Of a DNA stretch of 64,000 bases, positions 52,931 to 62,419 are shown one piece after another. The translations under genes were made by a program, and so were the position numbers. This DNA is from Phycisphaerae bacterium (lineage in GTDB: Bacteria; Planctomycetota; Phycisphaerae; Phycisphaerales; Phycisphaeraceae): positions 248,001-312,000 of the forward strand of contig JAUHZU010000002.1 of NCBI GenBank assembly GCA_030425705.1. The letters run 5' to 3'. The notes below the pieces were generated by a model. It was given only the letters and a program-made list of their open reading frames with translations, was not told where the DNA came from and ran no database searches. The first letter of the stretch is position 1; each line of letters opens with the position of its first letter.

Positions 52931-54292
52931 ATGCCCCCCCGCAACCCCCAGAACCCGGTCTTTACCCCCTGCGGCTGCGCGGACCACACCATGGGCCCCA
53001 ACCGCCGGGAGTTCCTCTACGCGGGTCTGCTCGGCGGGCTGGGGCTGACGCTGCCCCAGTTCTTCAAGCTCCAGGCCGCCCAGGCCGAGCAGAAAGACTA
53101 CGCCCTCCGCGACCCGGTGGCGACGAGCGTGATCCAGATCTTCCTGCCCGGCGGCATGTCGGCCCAGGAGACGCTGGACCCCAAGCCCTACGCCCCGGTC
53201 GAGTACCGCGGGCCGATGGGCTCGATCGATACCAACGTGACGGGCGTGAAGCTCGGTGAGCTGATGCGGCACACCGCGCAGATCACCGACAAGATGACCA
53301 TCATCCGCTCGATGACACACGGCGAAGCGGCCCACGAGCGCGGCACGCACAACATGTTCACCGGCTACCGCCCGAGCCCGGCGCTGCAGTACCCGTCCAT
53401 GGGCGCGGTTGTCTCCCACGAGATGGGGCCCAACGGCGAGCTGCCGCCCTACGTCTGCGTGCCCAACATCCCCAACGAGTTTGCCGGCACCGGCTACCTG
53501 TCCTCGGCCTACGGGGCGTTCGCGCTGGGGTCCGACCCCGCGCGCGACGACTTCCAGGTCCGCGACCTCTCGCTGCCCGACGATATCGACCATCAGCGCT
53601 TCGCCCGCCGGCAGCGCATGCTCGAGGCGGTCGATGCGCACTTCCGCGACCTGGAATCGTCAGATGCGCTCGACGCGATGGACGAGTTCTACCAGCGGGC
53701 CTACACGATGATCAGCTCGCAGCACGCGCGCGAGGCGTTCAACCTCGGCGACGAGTCGGACGACATGAAGAACCGCTACGGCAAGAACCCGGCCGGGATG
53801 CGGCTGCTGCTCTGCCGCCGGCTCGCGCAGGCGGGCGTGCGGTTTATCTCCACGACTATCGGCGGGTGGGACCACCACCAGAACATCCGCGACGCGATGA
53901 ACGGGCAGGTCCCCGCGCTGGACCAGGCCTTCGCCGCGCTGATCCGCGACCTCGATGAGAAGGGCATGCTCGACTCGACGCTGGTCATCCTCTCGACCGA
54001 GTTCGGCCGGACCCCCAAGATCAACCCCGACGGCGGGCGGGACCACTACCCCCGCGTGTTCTCCATCGCCATGGCCGGCGGCGGCGTGCATGGCGGGCTG
54101 GTGTACGGCGAATCGGACGCGACGTCGACCGCCGTGGGCGACAACCCCGTCACGGTGCAGGACTTCGCGCAGACCCTCTACAACCAGCTGGGGATCACCG
54201 GCGACAAGGAGCTGATGGCCCCGGGCGACCGGCCGATCGAGATCGTCGACGGCGGTCGGGTGCTCAGCGAGATCCTCGCGAACCAGGCCTAA
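52931..54292 (+). CDS. DUF1501 protein with Tat-like signal
   Basis: A 453-residue DUF1501 protein. The N-terminus FTPCGCADHTMGPNRREFLY is the usual planctomycete form, with a twin-arginine signal (NRREFLYAGLLGGLGLTLPQ). Conserved alkaline-phosphatase-fold segments include QIFLPGGMSAQETLDPKP, RSMTHGEAAHERGTHNMFTG, GGWDHHQNIRD and TEFGRTPKINPDGGRDHYPR. DUF1501 genes regularly sit beside DUF1549/DUF1553 (PSD1-type) genes, as here; the biochemical role is unknown. GGAG lies 8 bases before the ATG. It is the first gene of a four-gene run with gaps of 16, 4 and 22 bases. Confidence 0.92.
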   Translation: MPPRNPQNPVFTPCGCADHTMGPNRREFLYAGLLGGLGLTLPQFFKLQAAQAEQKDYALRDPVATSVIQIFLPGGMSAQETLDPKPYAPVEYRGPMGSIDTNVTGVKLGELMRHTAQITDKMTIIRSMTHGEAAHERGTHNMFTGYRPSPALQYPSMGAVVSHEMGPNGELPPYVCVPNIPNEFAGTGYLSSAYGAFALGSDPARDDFQVRDLSLPDDIDHQRFARRQRMLEAVDAHFRDLESSDALDAMDEFYQRAYTMISSQHAREAFNLGDESDDMKNRYGKNPAGMRLLLCRRLAQAGVRFISTTIGGWDHHQNIRDAMNGQVPALDQAFAALIRDLDEKGMLDSTLVILSTEFGRTPKINPDGGRDHYPRVFSIAMAGGGVHGGLVYGESDATSTAVGDNPVTVQDFAQTLYNQLGITGDKELMAPGDRPIEIVDGGRVLSEILANQA

Positions 54293-54308
54293 GACAGGAC
54301 CCCACGAC

Positions 54309-56783
54309 ATGCCACGCTACATGACCCCGCGGATCGTGCCGCTGCTGGCCGCGTTGTTCCTGCTCACGCTGGCCGGCGGGGCGCAGGCGTCCAGCCCGGA
54401 GCTGCACAACATCGTGCAGGTCGCCGGGCAACGCGGGACCGAGGTCGAGGTCCGGTTCTACGGCCGCCGGCTGCAGGACGCCCCGCAGGTGCTGTTCCAC
54501 ACCGAGGGGATCACCGCCGGGCCGGTCGAGGTCGTCGACAACAACCAGGTGAAGGCCACGCTCACCATCGCCGCCGACGCCGCGCTCGGCGAGCACCAGC
54601 TCCGCATCGTCACCAGCTCGGGCGTCAGCGAGATGCGCTCGTTCCACGTGACGGCCCTGCCTATCGTGCACGAGCAGGACAACAACGAGACCGACAACAA
54701 CCGGTTCGATGCGCCGCAGGCGGTCGCGCTGGACAGCACGGTGCTGGGCCGGGTGACCAACGAGGACGTGGACTACTTCGTGGTCGACGCCAAACAGGGC
54801 CAGCGGATCACGGCCGAGGTGCACGCGATGCGTCTGGGCCGGGAGATGACCGACCTGTACGTGGCGATCCTGAACGAGGCGCGGTTCGAGCTGGCGGCGT
54901 GTGACGACTCGTCGCTGCTGCTGCAGGACCCGGTCGCGTCGCTGGTCGCCCCGGAGGACGGGCGGTACATCATCATGCTGCGTGACTCGGCGTACGGCGG
55001 CGGCGACAACTGCCGGTACGCGCTGCACGTCGGCACGTTCCCCCGGCCGAGCATGGTCTTCCCCGCCGGCGGCCAGCCGGGGCAGACGCTGTCGGTCCGG
55101 TTCATCGGCGACACCGCGGGCGACTTCGAGCAGCAGGTCACCCTCCCGCCGGACGAGGACAACGGCTACGGGCTGTACCCGCAGGCCGAGGGCGTTGGCG
55201 CACCGTCGCCGCACGCGTTCCGGGTCAACGCGCTGCCCAATGTGACCGAGTCGCCGGACGTCGACAACAGCCACTGGCGCCGGCTGGAGGACGCTCCGGC
55301 CGCGGCGCTGCCCGCCGCGTTCAACGGCATCATCGACGCGGAGAACCAGCACGACTGGTACAAGTTCGAGGCGAAGCAGGGCCAGGTCATCGACTTCACC
55401 GTCTACGCCCGGTCGCTGCGCAGCCCGCTGGACGCGGTGATCAACATCTTCAAGGGCGACGGCAGCCACCTCCAGGGCAACGACGACCAGAACGGCCCGG
55501 ACAGCAAGCTGCGGTACACCTTCCCGGAGGACGGCGTGTACTACCTGCGGGTGCGGGACCACCTGGGCCTGGGCGGCCCCGCGTATGTCTATCGTGTCGA
55601 GGCGACGACGATCGAGCCGGGCCTGGCGACGTACCCGAGCCGCAACAACCGCGACAACCCCCAGGAACGCCAAGCGCTGGCGGTGCCGCAGGGCAACCGG
55701 GCGGCGATCATCCTCGGGGTGCAGCGGTTCGATTTCGGCGGGCTGGTCGAGCTGGCGTTCGACGCGATGCCCGAGGGTGTCGCGCTGCAGACGCGTGGCT
55801 GGCTCGGCGGGACGGACCAGGCGCCGGTCGTCATCGAGGCCGACCCGGAGGCGCCGATGGGCTTTGTGCTCGTCGACGTGCTGGGCACCCGCCTGCGCGA
55901 CAACGCGAGCCCGATCACCGGCGGGTTCGACTACCGCGTGCCGCTGGTCACGGGCAACCCCAACCGCACCGAGTACTACTACACGACGCTGGAACGGCTG
56001 CCCGTCGCGGTGACGACGCGCGTGCCCTTCCGCATCACCGCCGTCGAGCCCGCCGCGCCGCTGGTGCGCGAGGGCAAGATGCGGCTGCGCATCACCGTCG
56101 AGCGTGACGAGGGCTATACCCAGCCCATCCGGTTGTACATGCTCTGGAACCCGCCGGGCATCGGCTCGACCGGGCGCGTCGACATCCCCGGCGACCAGAC
56201 CGAGGGCGTCTTCGAGCTGAACGCCAACGGCAACGCGCCCATCGAGACCTGGCCCATCGCGGTCCACGGCCACGCCGAGGCGACCAACGGCCACGCCTGG
56301 GTGAGCACGCAACTGTTCGACCTGACCGTCGAGGAGCCGTTCGTCCGCGGCAACATCGATATGGCCGCGTGCGAGCAGGGCCAGCCGGTCCGGATGATCG
56401 TCAAGCTCGAGCACCCGCGCGCCTGGGAGGGCGAGGCGGAGCTGAAGCTGCTGGGTCTGCCGGCGCACGCGTCGGCCGAGCCGGTGACGATCACGCACGG
56501 CCAGGAGCAGGCGGTCTTCGACATCACAACCACCCAGGAGACGCCGGTGAACCAGCACCGCGGCGTGTTCTGTGAGGTCACGCTGACGGTGAACGGCGAG
56601 CCGGTCGTCGCCCGCGCTACGCCCAACGGCACGCTGCGGGTCGACCGCCCCCGCCCGGCCGAGCCGGCGCAGGCCGCCGCGCCCGCCGAGCAGGCCCCGC
56701 CGGCGCAGCAGGAAGAGCAGCTCAGCCGGCTGGAACAGCTCCGCCGTGACGCGCAGCGTGCCCGCGAGCAGGGGAACGAGTAG
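54309..56783 (+). CDS. Exported protein with PPC-type beta domains
   Basis: An 824-residue exported protein (signal IVPLLAALFLLTLAGGAQA). It contains pre-peptidase C-terminal (PPC)-like domains, for example the repeat around RVTNEDVDYFVVDAKQGQRI and the second around GIIDAENQHDWYKFEAKQGQ. Each is followed by the DG-x-Y-x-L/I-x-x-R-D ending (APEDGRYIIMLRDSAYGG and FPEDGVYYLRVRDHLGLGG). The C-terminal half is beta-rich and ends in an Ala/Glu/Gln-rich tail (QAAAPAEQAPPAQQEEQL). No peptidase active site is visible. The position between DUF1501 and DUF1549 genes suggests a shared cell-envelope system; function unknown. Confidence 0.87.
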   Translation: MPRYMTPRIVPLLAALFLLTLAGGAQASSPELHNIVQVAGQRGTEVEVRFYGRRLQDAPQVLFHTEGITAGPVEVVDNNQVKATLTIAADAALGEHQLRIVTSSGVSEMRSFHVTALPIVHEQDNNETDNNRFDAPQAVALDSTVLGRVTNEDVDYFVVDAKQGQRITAEVHAMRLGREMTDLYVAILNEARFELAACDDSSLLLQDPVASLVAPEDGRYIIMLRDSAYGGGDNCRYALHVGTFPRPSMVFPAGGQPGQTLSVRFIGDTAGDFEQQVTLPPDEDNGYGLYPQAEGVGAPSPHAFRVNALPNVTESPDVDNSHWRRLEDAPAAALPAAFNGIIDAENQHDWYKFEAKQGQVIDFTVYARSLRSPLDAVINIFKGDGSHLQGNDDQNGPDSKLRYTFPEDGVYYLRVRDHLGLGGPAYVYRVEATTIEPGLATYPSRNNRDNPQERQALAVPQGNRAAIILGVQRFDFGGLVELAFDAMPEGVALQTRGWLGGTDQAPVVIEADPEAPMGFVLVDVLGTRLRDNASPITGGFDYRVPLVTGNPNRTEYYYTTLERLPVAVTTRVPFRITAVEPAAPLVREGKMRLRITVERDEGYTQPIRLYMLWNPPGIGSTGRVDIPGDQTEGVFELNANGNAPIETWPIAVHGHAEATNGHAWVSTQLFDLTVEEPFVRGNIDMAACEQGQPVRMIVKLEHPRAWEGEAELKLLGLPAHASAEPVTITHGQEQAVFDITTTQETPVNQHRGVFCEVTLTVNGEPVVARATPNGTLRVDRPRPAEPAQAAAPAEQAPPAQQEEQLSRLEQLRRDAQRAREQGNE

Positions 56784-56787
56784 ACGA

Positions 56788-59358
56788 ATGGACAAGGGCC
56801 CAGCGATGACCGATCGACGCAAGCAAACCCCCCGCCGACGCGCCCCGCGTGCCGCGCTGCTCGGCCGGCTGACCATGAGCGCCGCGTGCCTCGCGACCGC
56901 CGGCGCGATGTCGTTCGCCATCGTCGGGGCCTATGCCGATGAGCCGCCCGCAACGCCCGCCGACCCCGCGTCGGCCGCGCCGGCGCAGGCCGGCGGCCTG
57001 GAGGTCTACCCCGCGTCCATCGACCTCAACACGCACGCGGACCACCAGACGCTGGTCGTGCGGACCCGCCGGGCCGACGGCGTGACCGTCGACCTCACGC
57101 GCGAAGCAAGCTACCGCGTCGAGAACCCCGAACTCGCGAGCGTCGAGGGCAACACCCTCCGCCCGAAACAGGACGGCGAGACCGCGGTCATCGTCGAGCA
57201 CGGCGGGCAGACCGTCCGCGTCCCGCTCACCGTCCGCGACGCCTCGGCCGAGCGCACCATCAGCTTCCGCCTCGACGTCATGCCGATCTTCGCGAAGACC
57301 GGCTGCAACAACGGCTCGTGCCACGGCTCGGCCCGCGGGCAGGACGGCTTCCACCTCTCGCTGTTCGGCTACGACCCGGCCAACGATTACCACAACATCA
57401 CCCGCCAGCTCCCGGGCCGACGTGTCAACCTCGGCGACACCGCCCGGTCGCTGCTGCTCACCAAGGCCGTCGGCAGCGTGCCCCACACCGGCGGGCAGCT
57501 CTTCACCGAGGACCACCCGTTCTACACCACGATCAAGCGGTGGCTCGACGCCGGTGCGCCCGACGACCCCGCCGAGGTCGCGACCGTGACGGGCGTCGAG
57601 ATCCTCCCGCTGGACATCGTGCTCGAGGGCACCGGCGCGACGCAGCAGGTCACCGTCCGCGCGCACTACTCCGACGGCACCGACCGCGACATCACCGACC
57701 AGGCCGTGCTCATGACCAGCAACGCGCCCTCGGCCGCGATCAGCGACGACGGCGTGATCACCGCCGGCACGCGCGGCGAGGCGTTCGTCATGGCCCGGTT
57801 CGAGGCGTACACCGTCGGCACGCCCGTGATCGTGGTCCCCGCCCCGGCCGAGGGCGACACGCCCTACCCCGAGACACTCGCGGCCAACAACTACATCGAC
57901 GGGTTCATCAACGACAAGCTCCGCAAGATGCGCATCATCCCCTCCGAGGTCTGCTCGGACGAGGTCTTCCTCCGGCGGGTGCACATCGATATCGTCGGCC
58001 AGCTGCCCAGCCCCGAGACGCTCGCCGCCTTCCTCGCCGACGACGCACCCGACAAGCGCGCCCGCATGATCGACACGCTGCTGGAGCGCAAAGAATTCGT
58101 CGAGATCTGGGTCATGAAGTGGTCCGAGCGGCTGCAGATCCGCTCGAGCAACGAGACGATCAGCCCCAAGTCGGCGGTGCTCTACTACGAGTGGCTGCGC
58201 GAGCAGATCGCGGCCGAACGCCCGATGAACCAGGTCGTCCGCGAGCTGGTCGGCTCGGAGGGCGGGACGTTCGCGAGCCCGGCGACGAACTTCTACCAGA
58301 TCGAGCGCGACACGCTCAAGCTCGCCGAGAACACCGTGCAGGTCTTCGTCGGTGCGCGGATGCAGTGTGCCCAGTGCCACAACCACCCATTCGACCGCTG
58401 GACGATGGACGACTACTACGGCTTCGCGGCGTTCTTCTCCCAGATCGGGCGGAAGCGCGGCGAGGACCCGCGCGAGACGATCATCTTCAACCGCAACAAC
58501 GGCGAGATCAACCACCCCGTCGATAACCGCGAGATGCCGCCGACCTACCTCGGCGGGGCCGTCGCGGAGATCGACCGCGGTGCCGACCGGCGCGTCGCGC
58601 TGGCCGAGTGGCTCACTGCCCCGGAGAACCACTGGTTCAACCAGAACCTCTCCAACATCGTCTGGGAACACTTCATGGGCCGGGGCATCACCCACCCGGT
58701 GGACGACGTCCGCGTGTCCAACCCGCCGGTGAACCCCCAGCTCCTCGCGGCGCTGGGCGACCGTCTGGTCGAGACCGGCTACGACCTGAAGCAGCTTGTC
58801 CGCGACATCTGCAACTCCCGCGCCTACCAGCGCTCGACCCAGGCGAACCCGACCAACGCGAGCGACACGACCAACTTCAGCCACGCCCACGTCCGCCGGG
58901 TTCGCGCCGAGGTGATGCTCGACTGCATCAGCCAGGTCACGGACACGCAGGACAAGTTCCGCGGCCTGCCGCGCGGCGCACGGGCGGTGCAGATCGTCGA
59001 CGGCAACACGTCGACCTACTTCCTCACGACCTTCGGCCGGGCCCGGCGGGACACCGTCTGCACCTGCGAGGTCGTCATGGAGCCGAACCTCAGCCAGGCC
59101 CTGCACCTGATCAACGGCGACACGACCAACAACAAGATCCGCCAAGGCCGGCTCGTCCAACGCCTGCTCAACGACGAGGGCAAGACCCCGGCCGAGGTGA
59201 TCGACCACCTCTACCGCGCCTGCGTCACCCGCCCGCCGACGCAGCTCGAGCTGGACACGCTGCTGCCCTACGTCGACGAGGCGGAGGACAAACGGCAGGC
59301 GCTCGAGGACATCTTCTGGGCGCTGCTGAACTCCAAGGAGTTCATGTTCAACCACTGA
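56788..59358 (+). CDS. DUF1549/DUF1553 (PSD1-type) protein with Big2-like domain
   Basis: An 856-residue exported protein. After a signal region (LLGRLTMSAACLATAGAMSF) comes a Big2-like domain (EVYPASIDLNTHADHQ...YRVENPELASVEG), then a Cys motif CNNGSCHG (Cys173-x4-Cys178-His179). A second Big-like segment is DITDQAVLMTSNAPSAAISD. The DUF1549 domain (EVCSDEVFLRRVHIDIVGQLPS, CAQCHNHPFDRW) and DUF1553 (NHWFNQNLSNIVWEHFMGRG, AYQRSTQANP) complete it. CAQCH is a CxxCH candidate for haem c. MTDRRKQ at 56806 is an alternative start with a better AAGGG site. Confidence 0.9.
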   Translation: MDKGPAMTDRRKQTPRRRAPRAALLGRLTMSAACLATAGAMSFAIVGAYADEPPATPADPASAAPAQAGGLEVYPASIDLNTHADHQTLVVRTRRADGVTVDLTREASYRVENPELASVEGNTLRPKQDGETAVIVEHGGQTVRVPLTVRDASAERTISFRLDVMPIFAKTGCNNGSCHGSARGQDGFHLSLFGYDPANDYHNITRQLPGRRVNLGDTARSLLLTKAVGSVPHTGGQLFTEDHPFYTTIKRWLDAGAPDDPAEVATVTGVEILPLDIVLEGTGATQQVTVRAHYSDGTDRDITDQAVLMTSNAPSAAISDDGVITAGTRGEAFVMARFEAYTVGTPVIVVPAPAEGDTPYPETLAANNYIDGFINDKLRKMRIIPSEVCSDEVFLRRVHIDIVGQLPSPETLAAFLADDAPDKRARMIDTLLERKEFVEIWVMKWSERLQIRSSNETISPKSAVLYYEWLREQIAAERPMNQVVRELVGSEGGTFASPATNFYQIERDTLKLAENTVQVFVGARMQCAQCHNHPFDRWTMDDYYGFAAFFSQIGRKRGEDPRETIIFNRNNGEINHPVDNREMPPTYLGGAVAEIDRGADRRVALAEWLTAPENHWFNQNLSNIVWEHFMGRGITHPVDDVRVSNPPVNPQLLAALGDRLVETGYDLKQLVRDICNSRAYQRSTQANPTNASDTTNFSHAHVRRVRAEVMLDCISQVTDTQDKFRGLPRGARAVQIVDGNTSTYFLTTFGRARRDTVCTCEVVMEPNLSQALHLINGDTTNNKIRQGRLVQRLLNDEGKTPAEVIDHLYRACVTRPPTQLELDTLLPYVDEAEDKRQALEDIFWALLNSKEFMFNH

Positions 59359-59380
59359 CCCGACACCGCCACGACACGCG

Positions 59381-62305
59381 ATGAAGACACACGCAACCCT
59401 CCTGGCCGCTGCCCTGTTCTGCGCCCCCGCCGCGTTGGCCGACGACGCGCCGGTGACGTACATCGACCATGTCCGGCCGATCCTGCAGCAGCACTGCTTC
59501 ACCTGCCACGGCCCGGACAAGCAGAGCGGCGGGCTGAACCTGTCCAACTATGCCGCGCTGATGGGTGGCGGATCGGCCGGCGAGATCGTCGCGCCGCAGG
59601 ACCCCGCGGGCTCGTCGCTGGTCGGCGTGATGGACCACACACGCACGCCCACCATGCCGCCCAACCAGCCGGCGATTGATGCCGCGAAGATCGAGGTCGT
59701 CCGCCAGTGGATCGCGCAGGGCTGCCGGGAGACCGCCGACAGCGCCGTTCGGGCACCCAGCCGGCCGGCGGTAGACCTGTCGGTCGGCGCGCCGACGATG
59801 GGCCGGCCCGAGGGGCCGCCGCTCATGCCGCGCGACATGCCGCTGGGTACGATCGTGCAGACGCCCCGCCCCGGTGCGGTGACCGCGATCGCCGGGCACC
59901 CCTGGTCGCCGATCGTCGCGGTCGCCGGCCAGCGGCAGGTATTGGTCTACCACACCGACACGCTCGAGCTGCTGGGGGTCCTGCCGTTCGAGCTGGGCCA
60001 GCCCGAGGTGCTGCGCTTCAGCGGGACCGGCCGGCTGCTCCTGGCCGGCGGCGGCGTCGGCGGACAGAGCGGCGGGGTCATCGTGTGGGACGTCGAGTCG
60101 GGCAACGAGGTCGCGCGTGTCGGTGAAGAGACCGACGCGGTCCTCGCCGCGGACATCGACCCGATGCACCGCTTTGTCGCGCTCGGCGGGCCGGCGAAGG
60201 TCGTCAAGGTCTTCGACCTCGCGACGGGCGAGCTGCTCTACCGCATCGAGAAACACACCGAATGGATCACCGCGGTCGCGTTCAGCCCCGACGGCATCCT
60301 CCTCGCGACGGCCGACCGCAACGGCGGGCTTCACGTCTGGGAGGCGGAGACCGGCGCGCCGTTCTATACCCTCGACGGGCACGACGGCCGCATCACACAG
60401 GTCGCCTGGCGGTACGACGGCAACGTGCTCGCGTCGGTCGGTGAGGACGGGCAGGCCCGGCTCTGGGAGATGACCCGCGGCACGCAGGTCAAGGTCTGGG
60501 GCGCCCACGGCGGCGGCACACAGTCCGTCGCGTTCGCCGAGGACGGCCGGCTGGTCACGACCGGGCGGGACCGGCGCGTCAAGGTCTGGGACGCGAACGG
60601 CAACCTCTCCCGCGAGATCGCGCCGTTCAGCGATGTCGCGCTCGCCGCCGCGTTCGACACGCACGGCCGGCACATCCTCGCGGGCGACCTGACCGGCCGG
60701 CTGCTGCGGTGGACGCCGGTCGAGGACGCCGACGAGCAGGTGGACCTGGACGTCAACCCCGCGCCGCTGGCGCAGCAGCTCGCGGCGTGGTCCGGGCGCG
60801 AGAGCGCGGCGCGGGAGGCGTACTCGCAGGCGCAGGCACAGCACGCGGGCTCGGCGGAGGCCGTGGCCGTGGCGCAGTCGTCCCTGCAGGAGGCGGACCG
60901 CCAGCTCGCCGCGGCGCAGCAGGAGGTCGACCGCCGCCGACAGGCCATGGAACAGGCCTCGGCCATCGTCGCGCAGCAGGCCCAGCAGCGCGACACGGCG
61001 CGCGGGCAGGTTTCGGAGATGACGGCCCGCCAGGAGCAGGCACAACAGTCGGTTAACGCGTTGGCGGGGCAGATGCGTCAGGCCGAGCAGGAGCACGCGG
61101 CATCGGTGGCGCAGCGCGATGCGCTGGCGCAGGAGGCCGAGCAGGCCCGCGCCGCGGCGGAGGCGGCGCGACAGGCGGCGGAGCAATCGCCGGACGACGC
61201 GGCGTTGCAGGAACAGGCCCAGCAGGCCGGGCAGGTGGCGGAGGAGAAAAGCCGTCAACTCGCCGAGCAGGAGCAGCGCGTACAGTCCGCGGCGGCGCAG
61301 GTCGAGCAGTCTGCGCAGCAGCACGGTGCTGCGGAAGCCGCGCTGCGGGAAGCGTCGGCCGCGCTGGACCCGGTGCGTCAGCAGCTCGAAGCCGCGGAGC
61401 AGGAGCTCGCCTCGGTGACCGGCATGCGCGACCAGGCGCAGCAGGCGTTGGCCCAGGCCGAGCAGCAGGTCCCGCCGGCAACCCAGCGGCAGGCGGAAGC
61501 TACGCAGCAGGCCGCCTCGGCGCAGGCCACCCACGCCGAGCGCGAGCAGGCCCGCGTCGCCGCGGAGCGGGAGCACGCGCTGGCCGCGCGTCGCGTCGCG
61601 AAGTGGCGTGCCGCGGAGCTCCGGCTGGAGCTGGACGCGTTGCGTGAGGAGCTCGCGCAGCTCCGCGCGGCCGAGCACCCCGCCGTGCTCGTCGACGAGG
61701 AGGCCGCGCTGGCGCTCGAGGGCGTGCGCAGCCAATTGGCAGAGGCGGAGGAGGCGTTGGCGACCGGTCCGCAGCGCGTCGAGCGCCAGCAGGTGCGGGT
61801 CGCGGAGGCCCAGCAGCAGGTCGAGGACGCGGCGGCCGAGCTGGCCCGTCGGCAGCAGGCCGCGACCCAGCGTGCGGAGATGCTGGCGAGCCACCGCCAG
61901 GCCGTCGAAGCGCTTGCGCAGCAGGCCGAGCAGGCCCAGGGTGACGAGCTGGTCGCGCAGGCGCTGGAGCAGGCCCGCGCGGCGCTGGCGACACTGGAGC
62001 AGGCCAGCTCCAACGCGTCGTCGTCGATGGAAGACATGACCTTCGACCTAGAGGATGCGCAGTTCGAGCACGAGTCGGCGGTGGCCGCGCTCGACCGGCT
62101 CCATGAAGAAATCGCGGGTCTGCCCACGGCGATCGAGGCGTTGCGTGCCGAGGTTGCGCTGCATGAACAGGCCAAGCAGCAGGCCGCACAGCAGCTCGCC
62201 GAGGCCCGCGCCCCCGGCGACGCGCTGGAAGCCCGCCTCAACGAGCAGCTCCCACGCTACGTCGAACTCCGCGCCGCGGCCGGGTTTGAGGTGGGCGGTG
62301 AGTAA
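59381..62305 (+). CDS. PSCyt1 cytochrome-like and WD40 protein with a long coiled coil
   Basis: A 974-residue exported protein with signal MKTHATLLAAALFCAPAALA. A PSCyt1-type segment follows: ILQQHCFTCHGPDKQSGGLNLSNY, with CxxCH (Cys39, Cys42, His43). From about residue 150 to 455 are WD40 repeats (AVAFSPDGILLATADRNGGLHVWE, FAEDGRLVTTGRDRRVKVWD), forming a beta-propeller. The last 500 residues are an Ala/Gln/Glu-rich coiled coil (LQEADRQLAAAQQEVDRR, AEEALATGPQRVERQQ). The combination fits planctomycete c-type cytochrome and WD40 proteins. It ends the four-gene unit. Confidence 0.9.
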   Translation: MKTHATLLAAALFCAPAALADDAPVTYIDHVRPILQQHCFTCHGPDKQSGGLNLSNYAALMGGGSAGEIVAPQDPAGSSLVGVMDHTRTPTMPPNQPAIDAAKIEVVRQWIAQGCRETADSAVRAPSRPAVDLSVGAPTMGRPEGPPLMPRDMPLGTIVQTPRPGAVTAIAGHPWSPIVAVAGQRQVLVYHTDTLELLGVLPFELGQPEVLRFSGTGRLLLAGGGVGGQSGGVIVWDVESGNEVARVGEETDAVLAADIDPMHRFVALGGPAKVVKVFDLATGELLYRIEKHTEWITAVAFSPDGILLATADRNGGLHVWEAETGAPFYTLDGHDGRITQVAWRYDGNVLASVGEDGQARLWEMTRGTQVKVWGAHGGGTQSVAFAEDGRLVTTGRDRRVKVWDANGNLSREIAPFSDVALAAAFDTHGRHILAGDLTGRLLRWTPVEDADEQVDLDVNPAPLAQQLAAWSGRESAAREAYSQAQAQHAGSAEAVAVAQSSLQEADRQLAAAQQEVDRRRQAMEQASAIVAQQAQQRDTARGQVSEMTARQEQAQQSVNALAGQMRQAEQEHAASVAQRDALAQEAEQARAAAEAARQAAEQSPDDAALQEQAQQAGQVAEEKSRQLAEQEQRVQSAAAQVEQSAQQHGAAEAALREASAALDPVRQQLEAAEQELASVTGMRDQAQQALAQAEQQVPPATQRQAEATQQAASAQATHAEREQARVAAEREHALAARRVAKWRAAELRLELDALREELAQLRAAEHPAVLVDEEAALALEGVRSQLAEAEEALATGPQRVERQQVRVAEAQQQVEDAAAELARRQQAATQRAEMLASHRQAVEALAQQAEQAQGDELVAQALEQARAALATLEQASSNASSSMEDMTFDLEDAQFEHESAVAALDRLHEEIAGLPTAIEALRAEVALHEQAKQQAAQQLAEARAPGDALEARLNEQLPRYVELRAAAGFEVGGE

Positions 62306-62320
62306 TGGCGCATCCGGTGG

Positions 62321-62404
62321 GCCCCGCCGCGTGTGACGCAGCGGCTATTGGGGCGCGTTCGTATAAGCGTTTTTGGTTAGCCGCCGCGTCACACGCGGCG
62401 GGGC
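62321..62404. repeat. 27-bp near-perfect inverted repeat
   Basis: Bases 62321-62347 pair with 62378-62404 over 27 positions with one A-C mismatch. The outer 19 bp and the inner 7 bp are perfect. The loop is 30 bases. It lies in the 114-base gap between the convergent WD40 and rmuC genes. Neither flank has a T tract, so a simple terminator is not supported. It could be a REP-like or small mobile repeat, or a transcript end that forms a stable duplex. Confidence 0.75.
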
Positions 62405-62419
62405 GTGACGAGCGGGGCT

